Program-made: the position numbers and the translations under genes
Source: Methanocalculus natronophilus
Lineage (GTDB): Archaea; Halobacteriota; Methanomicrobia; Methanomicrobiales; Methanocorpusculaceae
Assembly (NCBI RefSeq): GCF_038751955.1
Contig: NZ_JBCEXH010000003.1
Coordinates: 76,740-140,739 of the forward strand
Direction: 5' to 3'
DNA: 64,000 nucleotides
Part shown: positions 34,174 to 42,308 of the stretch, piece after piece
Layout: each line of letters begins with the position of its first letter
Position numbering within the stretch: position 1 is the first letter of the stretch
The notes under the pieces: model-generated
The model's database searches: none
What the model saw: only the letters and a program-made list of their open reading frames with translations
What the model was told of the DNA's origin: nothing

Positions 34174-34889
34174 TTCCACCAGATCATCCGCGGTACCGCT
34201 CACTGACTGTCCGCGAGTCACTGGCAGAGGCTGCACGAACCGGCCTTGTCTCACTTGAAGGACTCGCCGCTCACGGGCGGGGTGAAGCCTTCGACTACCT
34301 GCTTGGTGAGATGACGACTGCAAGTGCGGCAGCAGCAGAACGGCTTGCCGCAGAGCTGCTCCTCTCGGCGCGGCAACCGGTCATCTCGGTGAATGGAAAC
34401 GCTGCCGCACTGGCAGCACCGGCAATTGCTGATCTCCAGGAGGCATCCGGTGCTGCTGTTGAAGTGAATCTCTTTCACAGGACAGAGGCGAGAATGGCAC
34501 TCATCTCGGATCATCTTCAGAAGCATGGTGTCACGGTTCTCTCCGGGGACTGCGACCGGCTTGTGCCCCTGGATCATGATCGCGGCCTCTGCCTGCCCCA
34601 TGGGATCGGCTCAGCCGATCTTGTTCTTGTTATGCTCGAAGATGGTGACAGGTGCACTGCGCTGCGGAAGATGAATAAGATCGTCATTGCAATTGATTTA
34701 AACCCTCTTTCACGGACAGCACAGGCTGCAACACTGACGATTGTGGATGAACTGACGCGGGCGCTCCCTGCAATCACTGCATTCTGCAGGCAGGAGCAGA
34801 TGAGTGGATCGGACTCAATCCCGGATACAATCGATAACGGGAAGTTCCTCTCCGATGCAAAGATAGAGATGAAGAAGAGGTTGGACTGA
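34170..34889 (+). CDS. 4-phosphopantoate-beta-alanine ligase (phosphopantothenate synthetase)
   Basis: 239 aa from the ATG at 34170, which overlaps the pantoate kinase stop as ATGA. Begins IPPDHPRYRSLTVRESLAEAARTGLVSLEGLAAHGRGEAFDYLLGE, the archaeal phosphopantothenate synthetase (former DUF137) signature. Further conserved segments are VISVNGNAAALA, HRTEARMALI, VVAIDLNPLSRTA-like IVIAIDLNPLSRTAQAA, and IVDELTRALP. It condenses phosphopantoate with beta-alanine using ATP. Completes the archaeal route upstream of CoaBC. Confidence 0.94.
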   Translation: MIPPDHPRYRSLTVRESLAEAARTGLVSLEGLAAHGRGEAFDYLLGEMTTASAAAAERLAAELLLSARQPVISVNGNAAALAAPAIADLQEASGAAVEVNLFHRTEARMALISDHLQKHGVTVLSGDCDRLVPLDHDRGLCLPHGIGSADLVLVMLEDGDRCTALRKMNKIVIAIDLNPLSRTAQAATLTIVDELTRALPAITAFCRQEQMSGSDSIPDTIDNGKFLSDAKIEMKKRLD

Positions 34890-35881
34890 TGCTCTGGATT
34901 GAGAAATACAGGCCCGGGACTCTTGATGAGATCCTGGGAGCAGAGCATATCAGGGAGATGCTCACCCAGTTTGCCAGTACCGGATCGTTTCCGCATCTCC
35001 TCCTGTCAGGACCAAAGGGATCTGGAAAGACTGCAACGCTCTGGTGTTTCCTGCAGCGTGTCTATGGAACATCGGTTCAGGAAAATACAACAATTATCCC
35101 CTCAGGCACGCTCTTTTCACAGGGGAAGGCATATCTTGAGGCAAACGAGAAGTTCTCTCACCTCTACCAGAAGAACCAGGGCGTTCTCTCAAATTTCAAA
35201 TATATCGTCAGGTGGCATGCCTCTCTCCGTCCATTGAATGCCGACTTCCGTGTGGTTGTCTTTGATGAGGCTGATGCCCTGACTCATGAGGCTCAGCAGT
35301 CGCTGAGGCGGACAATGGAGCGGTTCAGCTCCACCTGCCGGTTTGTCTTTGTCACAACACGCCCCTCTGCACTCATTGATCCATTACGATCCCGATCCCT
35401 CCCGCTTGCGTTCCCCCCGGTTGCGAGCAACCTGGTTGCTGCACGCCTCACGGAGATTCTTCAGGCAGAAAGGAGTGAAGGCGTGGTTTCATCTGATGAT
35501 ATCGAGCTCCTTGCACTGGCGGTCAGGGGGGATCTGCGAAAGGCGATCATGCATCTGCAGGTTGCAGTTGAAACAGCAACTCCGGTTGATCCGGGCTCAA
35601 TTGATGACACAGAGACCGCCCGCATTGCTCATTCCATAATCGAAGCGGTCAGGCGGGGAGAGTCACAGAATGCGCAGAAGCTGGCAGAAAGCCTGATGAT
35701 AGAGTATGGACTCTCAGCACGGGAGCTCCTTGCAGCGCTCTGGGAAGAGCTGAATACCTGTTGCCGGGATCCTGATCTGAGCCTTCTTCTGGCAAAGAGC
35801 GATGCTTCACTGATCGCATCCGGCAATGAATATCTGCAGGTGAATGCCCTGCTGACCACGTTAGAGGAGATGCAGTTATGA
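34889..35881 (+). CDS. Second RFC small-subunit paralogue
   Basis: 330 aa clamp-loader AAA+ protein. MLWIEKYRPGTLDEILGAEHIREML (box II), GPKGSGKTATLWCFLQ (Walker A, ~45), VFDEADALTHEAQQSLRRTMERFSSTCRFVFV (Walker B and sensor 1). The canonical SRC motif reads DPLRSRSLPL, keeping the arginine finger but losing the Cys. It is more diverged than rfcS at 25679. Methanosarcina and haloarchaea carry a three-subunit RFC (RFC1, RFC2, RFCL); this is the likely RFC2. TGATG overlap with the gene before, ATGA with the one after. Confidence 0.88.
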   Translation: MLWIEKYRPGTLDEILGAEHIREMLTQFASTGSFPHLLLSGPKGSGKTATLWCFLQRVYGTSVQENTTIIPSGTLFSQGKAYLEANEKFSHLYQKNQGVLSNFKYIVRWHASLRPLNADFRVVVFDEADALTHEAQQSLRRTMERFSSTCRFVFVTTRPSALIDPLRSRSLPLAFPPVASNLVAARLTEILQAERSEGVVSSDDIELLALAVRGDLRKAIMHLQVAVETATPVDPGSIDDTETARIAHSIIEAVRRGESQNAQKLAESLMIEYGLSARELLAALWEELNTCCRDPDLSLLLAKSDASLIASGNEYLQVNALLTTLEEMQL

Positions 35882-36615
35882 GCAGAACCAAGGTGCAGGC
35901 CCATTATGATGAAGTTGCAGATGTCTATGACCAGCGGTATGATCTCAGGCAGGGGCGGCTCTACCACCACCACTTAAGCGGTATCATACTTGATCGGGTT
36001 CTGGATCACGGCACCCTGCTGGATCTCGGGTGTGGAACCGGCCTTTTCATTGAGCACTACACTGCTGCCGGTGGAGATGCTGTCGGCCTTGACATCTCGC
36101 CTGGCATGGTTGGAATCGGGAAAGTGCGCTGTCCGGATGCCGAATATATTGTTGGAACAGCTGATATTCTCCCATTTGAAGATGAGAGTTTTGACTCTGT
36201 TGCAAGCCTCCTTGCCTTCACCTACCTGCCAGATCCTGAAGCGATGCTGCGTGAGTCCTACAGGATCCTGAAGCCCGGTGGCAGCATCGCTGTTGTGACG
36301 CTTGGAAGGAACATGATGACCTGGATGGTTCCGTTCTTCTATCGTCTTGGCGAACGGATCGGGTATCGGAAGATTGGTGTTGGAGATTTTGGGGAGCATT
36401 ACTACTCTGAGAAAGAGATGGTGGAGATGTTTAAACGGGCAGGTTTTACTGAGGTGTCCTCAACACGCTGCTCGTTTGCCCACTATACTCTCTCACCCCG
36501 GATCTTTGCCTTTGCCCAGCAGGTTGAGGGATTCGTCGAGCGCCGCCTTCCTGTCTTTGCATTCAATGTCTGTGTGAGCGGGAAGAAAGAAGGGGGGGAT
36601 TTATCCAAGAAGTGA
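35878..36615 (+). CDS. Class I SAM-dependent methyltransferase (UbiE-like)
   Basis: 245 aa. Motif I LLDLGCGTGLFIEHY (~42), motif II VGLDISPGMVGIG, post-I DILPFEDESFDSVASLLAFTYLPDPEAMLRESYRILKPGGSIAVV. Small-molecule-type Methyltransf_11 domain; substrate unknown. Last gene of the coaBC-rfc2 operon. Its 3' end overlaps the convergent AIR-synthase-like gene by 15 bp. Confidence 0.88.
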   Translation: MSRTKVQAHYDEVADVYDQRYDLRQGRLYHHHLSGIILDRVLDHGTLLDLGCGTGLFIEHYTAAGGDAVGLDISPGMVGIGKVRCPDAEYIVGTADILPFEDESFDSVASLLAFTYLPDPEAMLRESYRILKPGGSIAVVTLGRNMMTWMVPFFYRLGERIGYRKIGVGDFGEHYYSEKEMVEMFKRAGFTEVSSTRCSFAHYTLSPRIFAFAQQVEGFVERRLPVFAFNVCVSGKKEGGDLSKK

Positions 36616-37917
36616 GAGGATCCGCTCTTTCTTCTTCAATGCAGCGTCTGCTGCACGGTCGATATGCTTCTTCATCTCCTCAAAATCTCCGCTCTGCTTC
36701 TCAACAACTTTTTTCAGGGGTGTGTATGCCGCCTCCCGGAACTGGGGCGCAAAATCAATCTCCGCTCCCTCCGAGAGCAGGACAGATTCAGGCGGACCCT
36801 CCTCTGCCCGGCCGATCTGGTGTACTTTTGTTCCTGTTGCCTCGATCACCTGGATGACGCGGTCTGCTGCTTCTGGTGGAACAGCCACCAGGAGTGCGTC
36901 GAGTGAGACGCCGAGATAATCGATTCCGAGCTTGTTCAGGAGCTCAAAAATTGCCGGATTCACAAGAGATCTGGCTTTCTCCTCCTCAATTATGATCCTG
37001 CACCCGGCGGTTTTTGCCATCTCAAAGATGTCTCCCCTGAGGCCGCCGTTTGTGACATCGGTCATTGCGTGGATCTCTCTGAAGACCGGGTCCCTGATGA
37101 GGGCAGCACAGGCATGGAGGAAATGCAGGTTGATTGTATAGTCCACATATTCTGCATTGCCTGAATAGAGTGCGGCTGTAGCAACAGTCCCGCCGCCTGC
37201 TCCCTCGGTCATCAGGAAGAGGTCGCCGGGTTGTATCTGCCTGCGTGCGGTGATATGGTCTGCAACCCCGACAACCCCAACACAGCCGGTCATCCGGTCT
37301 CCAAGTACCATGTCGCCCCCGATTCTCAGGGTGGATCCGGCGATGAGCGGGACATTGAGGGCTTCTGCAACCGTGGTGACGCCGGCAGTATAGTCGAATA
37401 TCTTTGCGACATCGCCGTCATCGGCGACATGGATGTCGGAGATGAGGCCAACAGGTGTTGCGCCCATCACGTAGACGTCCCTGAGGGTTGCCCGGGTGGC
37501 ATGGAATCCTGCGAGGAAGGGAAAGTCGGAGAGGCGGGAGTGCATGCCGTCGACTGTGGCGATGATGTAGGTGCCGCCTGCCTGGACAACCCCTCCGTCA
37601 TCCATCTCGGTGACGCCGACTGATGCGCCGGTATCGCCGATGATCTGGGCGATCTTTGCATGTGCATAGAAGTCACCGGTTCCGCGGGATCCAACCCCGA
37701 ACTCACCCATCGAGACCCCGGATCGCTCGTACGTGAAGAGGTCACTCTCAAGCCCGTCTGTCAGGCTGACCTCTTCGATTGCCGCGTCTGCAAATGATTC
37801 GGCATACTCGTGGGAGATGCTTTTGATCTCAAGAATCCTGTCTCGGAGACTGGTCCGCAGGTCTTCATCAGAGCACCCGGCACTTCTCTGCCTGCGTATG
37901 TACCCTTCAATATCCAT
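36601..37917 (-). CDS. AIR-synthase-related protein (PurM/HypE/SelD superfamily)
   Basis: 439 aa from the ATG at 37917; the frame extends 51 residues upstream, but those are Cys/His-rich and unlike the family. PurM-like signatures: ATVDGMHSRLSDFPFLAGFHATRATLRDVYVMGATPVGLI, GVTTVAEALNVPLIAGSTLRIGGD, AMTDVTNGGLRGDIFEMA, GIDYLGVSLDALLVAVPPEAADRVI. An extra ~90-residue N-terminal helical region and a C-terminal charged helix distinguish it from PurM itself. The superfamily activates amide, carbamoyl or selenide groups with ATP. Methanogens carry several such paralogues of unknown substrate; the reaction here is not known. Confidence 0.78.
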   Translation of the reverse strand: MDIEGYIRRQRSAGCSDEDLRTSLRDRILEIKSISHEYAESFADAAIEEVSLTDGLESDLFTYERSGVSMGEFGVGSRGTGDFYAHAKIAQIIGDTGASVGVTEMDDGGVVQAGGTYIIATVDGMHSRLSDFPFLAGFHATRATLRDVYVMGATPVGLISDIHVADDGDVAKIFDYTAGVTTVAEALNVPLIAGSTLRIGGDMVLGDRMTGCVGVVGVADHITARRQIQPGDLFLMTEGAGGGTVATAALYSGNAEYVDYTINLHFLHACAALIRDPVFREIHAMTDVTNGGLRGDIFEMAKTAGCRIIIEEEKARSLVNPAIFELLNKLGIDYLGVSLDALLVAVPPEAADRVIQVIEATGTKVHQIGRAEEGPPESVLLSEGAEIDFAPQFREAAYTPLKKVVEKQSGDFEEMKKHIDRAADAALKKKERILSLLG

Positions 37918-38082
37918 GTACCGTGGTGTTGCACGTACATGGCAATAAAGGCGTGATGCACGGTTGCCGGAGAGAGGATCGTTTTCCCGGCCCTGTGAAG
38001 AGAGGGCGCATGCGCTGAAACCGCAATCCTCTGCACCCGGATCGCAATCCTGATGTGGAAGAGCAGACAAGAGTTCATTAGT

Positions 38083-38901
38083 ATGAGCGGAGAAGGCCCG
38101 TATACTGCCTGTTCGATCGCCGGGTCGGATTCGGGCGGAGGCGCAGGAATCCAGGCTGATCTGAAGACCTTTGCTGCATACGGGGTCTATGGTCTCTCTG
38201 TTGTGACTGCGGTGACTGCCCAGAATACAGGGAGGGTTGCAGGTGCATGGGTACAGTCAGGTGAGTCTGTTGCAGTGCAGATGGCAACACTCTGCGAGGA
38301 GTTTCATGTATCTGCCTGGAAGACAGGGATGCTTGGCACACCTGGAGTTATTGAGGCGGTCATTGACAACCTGCCTGCCGGTGCAGAGCTTGTGCTGGAT
38401 CCGGTCATCGTCTCCACAAGCGGCCACCGCCTCCTCTCTGAAGATGCACTCACCCTGCTTATCGAGGGGCTGCTTCCTGTTGCCTCTCTTGTGACGCCGA
38501 ATATCCCTGAGGCTGAGGCGTTGACGGGACTCTCGCCTATCTGTAATCTGGATGATATGCGGGAAGCGGGATCGCTCCTCCTAGCTGGGGGTGCAGGTGC
38601 GGTGATCGTGAAGGGCGGCCATCTTGAGGGTGGAGAGGCAACAGATATCCTGCTGGATTCGCATGGTGAGATGGTGCTGTCAGGGCCACGGTATCCGTAT
38701 GCTGTTCATGGATCGGGGTGCACGTTTGCTGCTGCTCTGACAGCAGAACGTGCCTGTGGCCGTGATGCGCAGGCTGCGTTTCAGGGGGCAAAACGGTTTA
38801 TCGACGGTGCAATCCGGCATGCAATCCGGTTTTCTTCAGGCGGAACTGTGCCCGATCCCTTCTTTGAACGCAGCAGAACCGGGAACAAACCGATCCATTA
38901 A
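38083..38901 (+). CDS. thiD: Hydroxymethylpyrimidine/phosphomethylpyrimidine kinase
   Basis: About 272 aa from the ATG at 38083. ThiD motifs: ACSIAGSDSGGGAGIQADLKTFAAYGVYGLSVVTAVTAQNT at the N terminus, VLDPVIVSTSGHRLL, TPNIPEAEALTG, VIVKGGH, HGSGCTFAAALTAERACG (ribokinase-type anion hole). Phosphorylates HMP and HMP-P for thiamine. No ThiN domain is fused, unlike in many archaea. thiC lies at 56.1 kb in the same window. Divergent from the AIR-synthase-like gene. Confidence 0.94.
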   Translation: MSGEGPYTACSIAGSDSGGGAGIQADLKTFAAYGVYGLSVVTAVTAQNTGRVAGAWVQSGESVAVQMATLCEEFHVSAWKTGMLGTPGVIEAVIDNLPAGAELVLDPVIVSTSGHRLLSEDALTLLIEGLLPVASLVTPNIPEAEALTGLSPICNLDDMREAGSLLLAGGAGAVIVKGGHLEGGEATDILLDSHGEMVLSGPRYPYAVHGSGCTFAAALTAERACGRDAQAAFQGAKRFIDGAIRHAIRFSSGGTVPDPFFERSRTGNKPIH

Positions 38902-38928
38902 TCAGATCCAATTGACCATCACTCAACA

Positions 38929-39369
38929 ATGGATGCGACCGATTCTGCTATCCTTGCTGCGCTGATGGGAGATGCGAAGGTGCCACTTGCGGATCTTGGC
39001 AAACAGCTCTCCATCGCACCCTCAACGGTCTTCAAGCGGATCGAGCGGATGAAGCAGGAGGGAGTGATTGAGCGGTTCACGATTGCCGTCAATCCGGAGT
39101 TTTTTCCCCGCAGACTTGTTGCATTCCTCTCTATCAAGGTTGATCCCGGTGCAGCTGATGATCTGATCGGGTTCCTGCAGCAGAAGGAGGTTGTCCGTGA
39201 GGTATTCGAGGTGCTTGAGCCAAATGATTATCTCGTGAAGACGGTGACTGCTGATACCAGTGAGCTGAAGAACGATCTGATCTATCCGCTCTCGGCACTG
39301 CCGGGTGTCCGTGAGGTGAATACTATCCTCGCGGTAAAGAAGATCAAGGAGCAGACATATGTTGGCTGA
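38929..39369 (+). CDS. Lrp/AsnC family transcriptional regulator
   Basis: 146 aa. N-terminal winged HTH: DATDSAILAALMGDAKVPLADLGKQLSIAPSTVFKRIERMKQEGVIERF. C-terminal RAM/AsnC effector domain: VAFLSIKVDPGAADDLIGFLQQKEVVREVFEVLEPNDYLVKTVTADTSELKNDL. Likely a dimeric DNA-binding regulator responding to an amino acid or similar small molecule. 27 bp after thiD; target genes unknown. Confidence 0.93.
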   Translation: MDATDSAILAALMGDAKVPLADLGKQLSIAPSTVFKRIERMKQEGVIERFTIAVNPEFFPRRLVAFLSIKVDPGAADDLIGFLQQKEVVREVFEVLEPNDYLVKTVTADTSELKNDLIYPLSALPGVREVNTILAVKKIKEQTYVG

Positions 39370-39438
39370 TTGCTGTGAGCCCGGGTGCGGGCTGGATGCG
39401 GGCCTTGGGTGCGGGCCAGGGGGCAGGGTGGTGCAATA

Positions 39439-39714
39439 ATGGCATTTGAGGCATTATATGGCCTGCTTGCCATCATCACGCTCGTGATGGGTGCGGTGTT
39501 GAATGTGCTTGTGTATCTCTCATACACGCGGGTGAAGGAGCAGACGCTCCTGCTCTTCAACCTTGGCCTCTTCCTGCTGGTGATCGGGATTGTCTTCTCG
39601 GATATTGTTTCGATGATCATGGGAGAGGGAGCTCTGGCGTACTGGTCGATTGTGATCTCGCGGCTTCTCCAGATTGCCGGAATCGGGTGCATGATCACGG
39701 GGGTTCTCAGGTAG
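39439..39714 (+). CDS. Small three-helix membrane protein
   Basis: 91 aa from the ATG at 39439. The upstream in-frame part is a GC-rich run of GGGTGCGGGC-like units and is not convincing protein. Three hydrophobic helices: EALYGLLAIITLVMGAVLNVLVYLSY, LLLFNLGLFLLVIGIVFSDIVSMIM, and SIVISRLLQIAGIGCMITGVL. Short basic and acidic loops. No family recognised. Confidence 0.65.
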   Translation: MAFEALYGLLAIITLVMGAVLNVLVYLSYTRVKEQTLLLFNLGLFLLVIGIVFSDIVSMIMGEGALAYWSIVISRLLQIAGIGCMITGVLR

Positions 39715-39823
39715 ATGGTGGCGTGCTTTTGTGTACTGAAGGGTAATGAGAGGATACTGACTGGTTTTGGATTGTAATTGAGAGTATGTAGGGAAGACTG
39801 ATAGTTTCCGGGAGTTGGCTGGC

Positions 39824-40252
39824 ATGAAAATTGGATCGGGTTTTGCACGTGACTGGACGATCAGCAAGACTTCCAGGTTCTTTGGGAAGAACCGGATTGC
39901 CGGTCCACTTCTTGGCCGTATTGCAGCAGATGCGGACCCTCTTGTCCGCGAGGCGGTTGCCAGGCATGCAGCTGAACTTGGGCGGGCAGATGGATCTGGT
40001 CTGAAGGAGCGGATCCCAGACGATGATCCCCTGACCCTCATTGAGGGTTTTCTCCTTGCGGCAGGTCTGCCCTATGAGCGGATAGGGGATGGGGAGATCC
40101 GTATTCGAAAGGATTTTTCCCGGATTGATGATACGAATCTTGTAGTGGGAGATATTGCGCTTCCCTACCTCCGGGGCCTCCTCGAGAGCGCCCTCCCCGA
40201 CTGGCATCTGCATGAGACGGAGTTAGATTTCCGGTGCAGAGTAAAAAAATAA
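39824..40252 (+). CDS. Hypothetical protein, 142 aa
   Basis: Starts at the ATG at 39824 (a TTG at 39815 is in frame). MKIGSGFARDWTISKTSRFFGKNRIAGPLLGRIAADADPLVREAV is basic and soluble; the C terminus (IALPYLRGLLESALPDWHLHETELDFRCRVKK) is mixed. No signal peptide, no transmembrane helix, no motif recognised. Codon use looks normal for the region, so it is probably a real gene. Monocistronic, upstream of the pilin. Confidence 0.6.
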   Translation: MKIGSGFARDWTISKTSRFFGKNRIAGPLLGRIAADADPLVREAVARHAAELGRADGSGLKERIPDDDPLTLIEGFLLAAGLPYERIGDGEIRIRKDFSRIDDTNLVVGDIALPYLRGLLESALPDWHLHETELDFRCRVKK

Positions 40253-40340
40253 AATTTCGATCATTTCGTATTTTTGAAATATTATTCGAAACTTCTTCTG
40301 ATGTGTATGTGTTCTTCACCGATATTCCGGCTCACCACAG

Positions 40341-40352
40341 ACTATATATACC
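40341..40352 (+). promoter_or_regulatory. TATA box of the pilin gene
   Basis: ACTATATATACC predicts transcription from about 40370, giving an unusually long leader of roughly 80 nt before the ATG at 40454. A second A/T element (ACTATAGC) follows about 15 bp later. Confidence 0.45.
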
Positions 40353-40453
40353 AACTATAGCAATTACTCCTCATACCTACCCCATATCGCCGGATGGGTG
40401 CAAGATTTCATTTTTGCAGGGCCGGCGGATGGTGTGGTCGTGAGGTGTAAAAA

Positions 40454-40849
40454 ATGACGATGAAGAGAAATGATGATGCGGTCTCACCCGTCATCGGTGT
40501 GATCCTGATGGTCGCCATCACCGTGATCCTGGCTGCAGTCATTGCAGCATTTGTGTTTGGTCTCGTCGGCGGCGTCGAAGGAGCAAAGGTTGTGGGTGTG
40601 ACTGCAACAAAGATTAATGACACTGCAGTAGGATTTACCTGGCAGGGTGGTGCCGATCTGGGAGCACTTATTAATGCAACTGCATTACTTGATGGAAATG
40701 ATGAACAGGTGGTTGGGGATAAGCCATATACTGTTGGATCCAGAGATATAGTTGACTTTAAAGGAGAAGATGTTGCAGGAAAGAGAGTTACTCTTGTTGG
40801 CGAGTTCGAGGATGGAATAAAACAAGTACTCCTTGAGCGAACCTTTTAA
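40454..40849 (+). CDS. Archaeal type IV pilin-like protein (DUF1628/pilin_N)
   Basis: 131 aa. The N terminus MTMKRNDDAVSPVIGVILMVAITVILAAVIAAFVFGLVG is the classical archaeal pilin signal: a short charged leader, the DDAVSPVIG cleavage region, and a 20-residue hydrophobic helix that forms the pilus core. Prepilin peptidase would cleave near the DDA/VSPVIG junction. The exported domain (~85 aa) is a small beta-rich head. GAGGTG precedes the ATG. Adhesion or surface pilus subunit; other pilus genes are not in the window. Confidence 0.9.
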   Translation: MTMKRNDDAVSPVIGVILMVAITVILAAVIAAFVFGLVGGVEGAKVVGVTATKINDTAVGFTWQGGADLGALINATALLDGNDEQVVGDKPYTVGSRDIVDFKGEDVAGKRVTLVGEFEDGIKQVLLERTF

Positions 40850-41514
40850 ACTCCATTCTCTTTTTTTCCTATTACGTATTCAACCATCCGCGCCGCCACC
40901 TTCTCCCGCTCGCCGCCGCATTTCCGTGCGATCGCGAGATGATGGTCGATCAGCCATTTGAGATCGGGATCGTGGTTCATCAGGTACCGGGTGCCGTGCA
41001 CCGCCGCCTCGATGATGGCATTGAAGCCCCGGTTCACCGGGTACATGGAGCAGATGCGCACCTCCTCTCTGACTGGGGTGAGGGTGATGCTGTATGCCTC
41101 GCTGCTCTCGCTGACAACCGCTGCCCGGAAGGCAACCCAGGCTTCGGCGGCAGCGAGGCGGTGCATCTCCATGCCATCAATTACCTCTGGCACAAAAGAA
41201 TCATCTGCCAGATCGCCAAACGCCGTCTCCACATAGATGACCGGGTCATGGATGATGTTTGCGACAAACCAGCCGTCACGGACGATATTCTCTGCGGTGT
41301 GACTTCCTTTGAAGAGGGCAAGGGCGAACTTCCCGTTCCGGTAGATAACACCCATTGGTGCGGCATTCAGGTGCGTGGTGCCGATCACCTCGTTGATCCC
41401 CTCCCTGAGGATGGTGCTCCTGGTGGAGGAAGTACCGGGGCCAGTGTTGGCCGGGCCGGTGGTGTCGGTGGTGCCGGTGCCGGGGCCGGTGGTGGGAGAT
41501 GGAATCAGTCCCAT
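40846..41514 (-). CDS. DUF447 family protein with Thr/Gly/Pro-rich N-terminal extension
   Basis: 222 aa from the ATG at 41514, inside the last bases of the CitG-like gene. The core begins ILREGINEVIGTTHLNAAPMGVIYRNGKFALALFKGSHTAENI and continues to DLKWLIDHHLAIARKCGGERE, the DUF447 (COG2457) flavin-reductase-like split barrel. It is preceded by about 30 residues of PTTGPGTGTTDTTGPANTGPG type low complexity, unusual for this cytosolic family. As I recall, COG2457 and CitG-like genes also occur in tetrahydromethanopterin gene sets of methylotrophic bacteria, so a C1-cofactor role is a reasonable guess. Function unproven. Confidence 0.8.
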   Translation of the reverse strand: MGLIPSPTTGPGTGTTDTTGPANTGPGTSSTRSTILREGINEVIGTTHLNAAPMGVIYRNGKFALALFKGSHTAENIVRDGWFVANIIHDPVIYVETAFGDLADDSFVPEVIDGMEMHRLAAAEAWVAFRAAVVSESSEAYSITLTPVREEVRICSMYPVNRGFNAIIEAAVHGTRYLMNHDPDLKWLIDHHLAIARKCGGEREKVAARMVEYVIGKKENGV

Positions 41515-42308
41515 CGCCACCCCTCCCTGAGTGCGACATAGATCCCGGCGATGGCAATATCTGCTAAAGATCCCGGGTTGATCCCGGATGCAATACATTC
41601 CTCATCAAATTCGGTGATAGAGAGCTCACCCCTGCAGACAGCCTGCGCCCGGAGCCGCGTCTCTTCGGCAACCGCCTCGCCGAACTTCTTTGCGATGAAG
41701 GTATCGGGAACCTCAGCCATCAGCTGGATAAATACCGGGCTGATCCCCCGTGCGCCATCAGATCGCCTGAGCAGTGCATCGGCAAACCGCCGGGTGAGCG
41801 AAAACCCCTCCACAATCTCGCGGCAGACCATATCGCGGGGGGCTGAATATGCCATGACATCATAAAGCGTCATGTGGCTCTCCCTGATCTGCTTAATTGA
41901 TTCCGGATCACGGACATCAAGGTCGTCTGACTGAAGCACCCGGACCTCGGTCTCAGCAAATGCCTGATAGAAGAGAACCGCATCGTCGACTGTTGTTGCC
42001 TGCATGATGCTTGCTGCTTCCTGGATATCCTGCCCGGCAAGAAGCGGCATAAGGAGAATAAACGCTCCAAAATGTGTATTGCCCCCTAAATGGCAGTTTG
42101 TCCTGATAACTGCGTCATAGAGGCCAGCGCCGATCCCAAGCCTTCCTTCTGACACTGCATCAAAGGAAGGGCGGCAGGCGATCACTGAAGCAAGAAAATG
42201 CTCGAGCCTGGTGTCGGGATAGTCGTGGCACCGATCAACATTGCCTGGTTTTGGGTGTGCCGTCACCTCAAGCATCATCGCGAGCTGCGCAAGCTCAGCA
42301 TTTGACAT
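41505..42308 (-). CDS. CitG/MdcB-like triphosphoribosyl-dephospho-CoA synthase family protein
   Basis: 267 aa from the ATG at 42308, which overlaps the upstream gene by 14 bp. Conserved core: LEVTAHPKPGNVDRCHDYPDTRLEHFLASVIACRPSF, GAGLYDAVIRTNCHLGGNTHFGAFILLMPLL. In bacteria the family makes the prosthetic group of citrate or malonate lyase from ATP and dephospho-CoA. No such lyase is seen here, so the archaeal paralogue probably makes a related nucleotide adduct. Operon: marker-9 fusion, this gene, DUF447. Confidence 0.85.
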   Translation of the reverse strand: MSNAELAQLAMMLEVTAHPKPGNVDRCHDYPDTRLEHFLASVIACRPSFDAVSEGRLGIGAGLYDAVIRTNCHLGGNTHFGAFILLMPLLAGQDIQEAASIMQATTVDDAVLFYQAFAETEVRVLQSDDLDVRDPESIKQIRESHMTLYDVMAYSAPRDMVCREIVEGFSLTRRFADALLRRSDGARGISPVFIQLMAEVPDTFIAKKFGEAVAEETRLRAQAVCRGELSITEFDEECIASGINPGSLADIAIAGIYVALREGWRWD

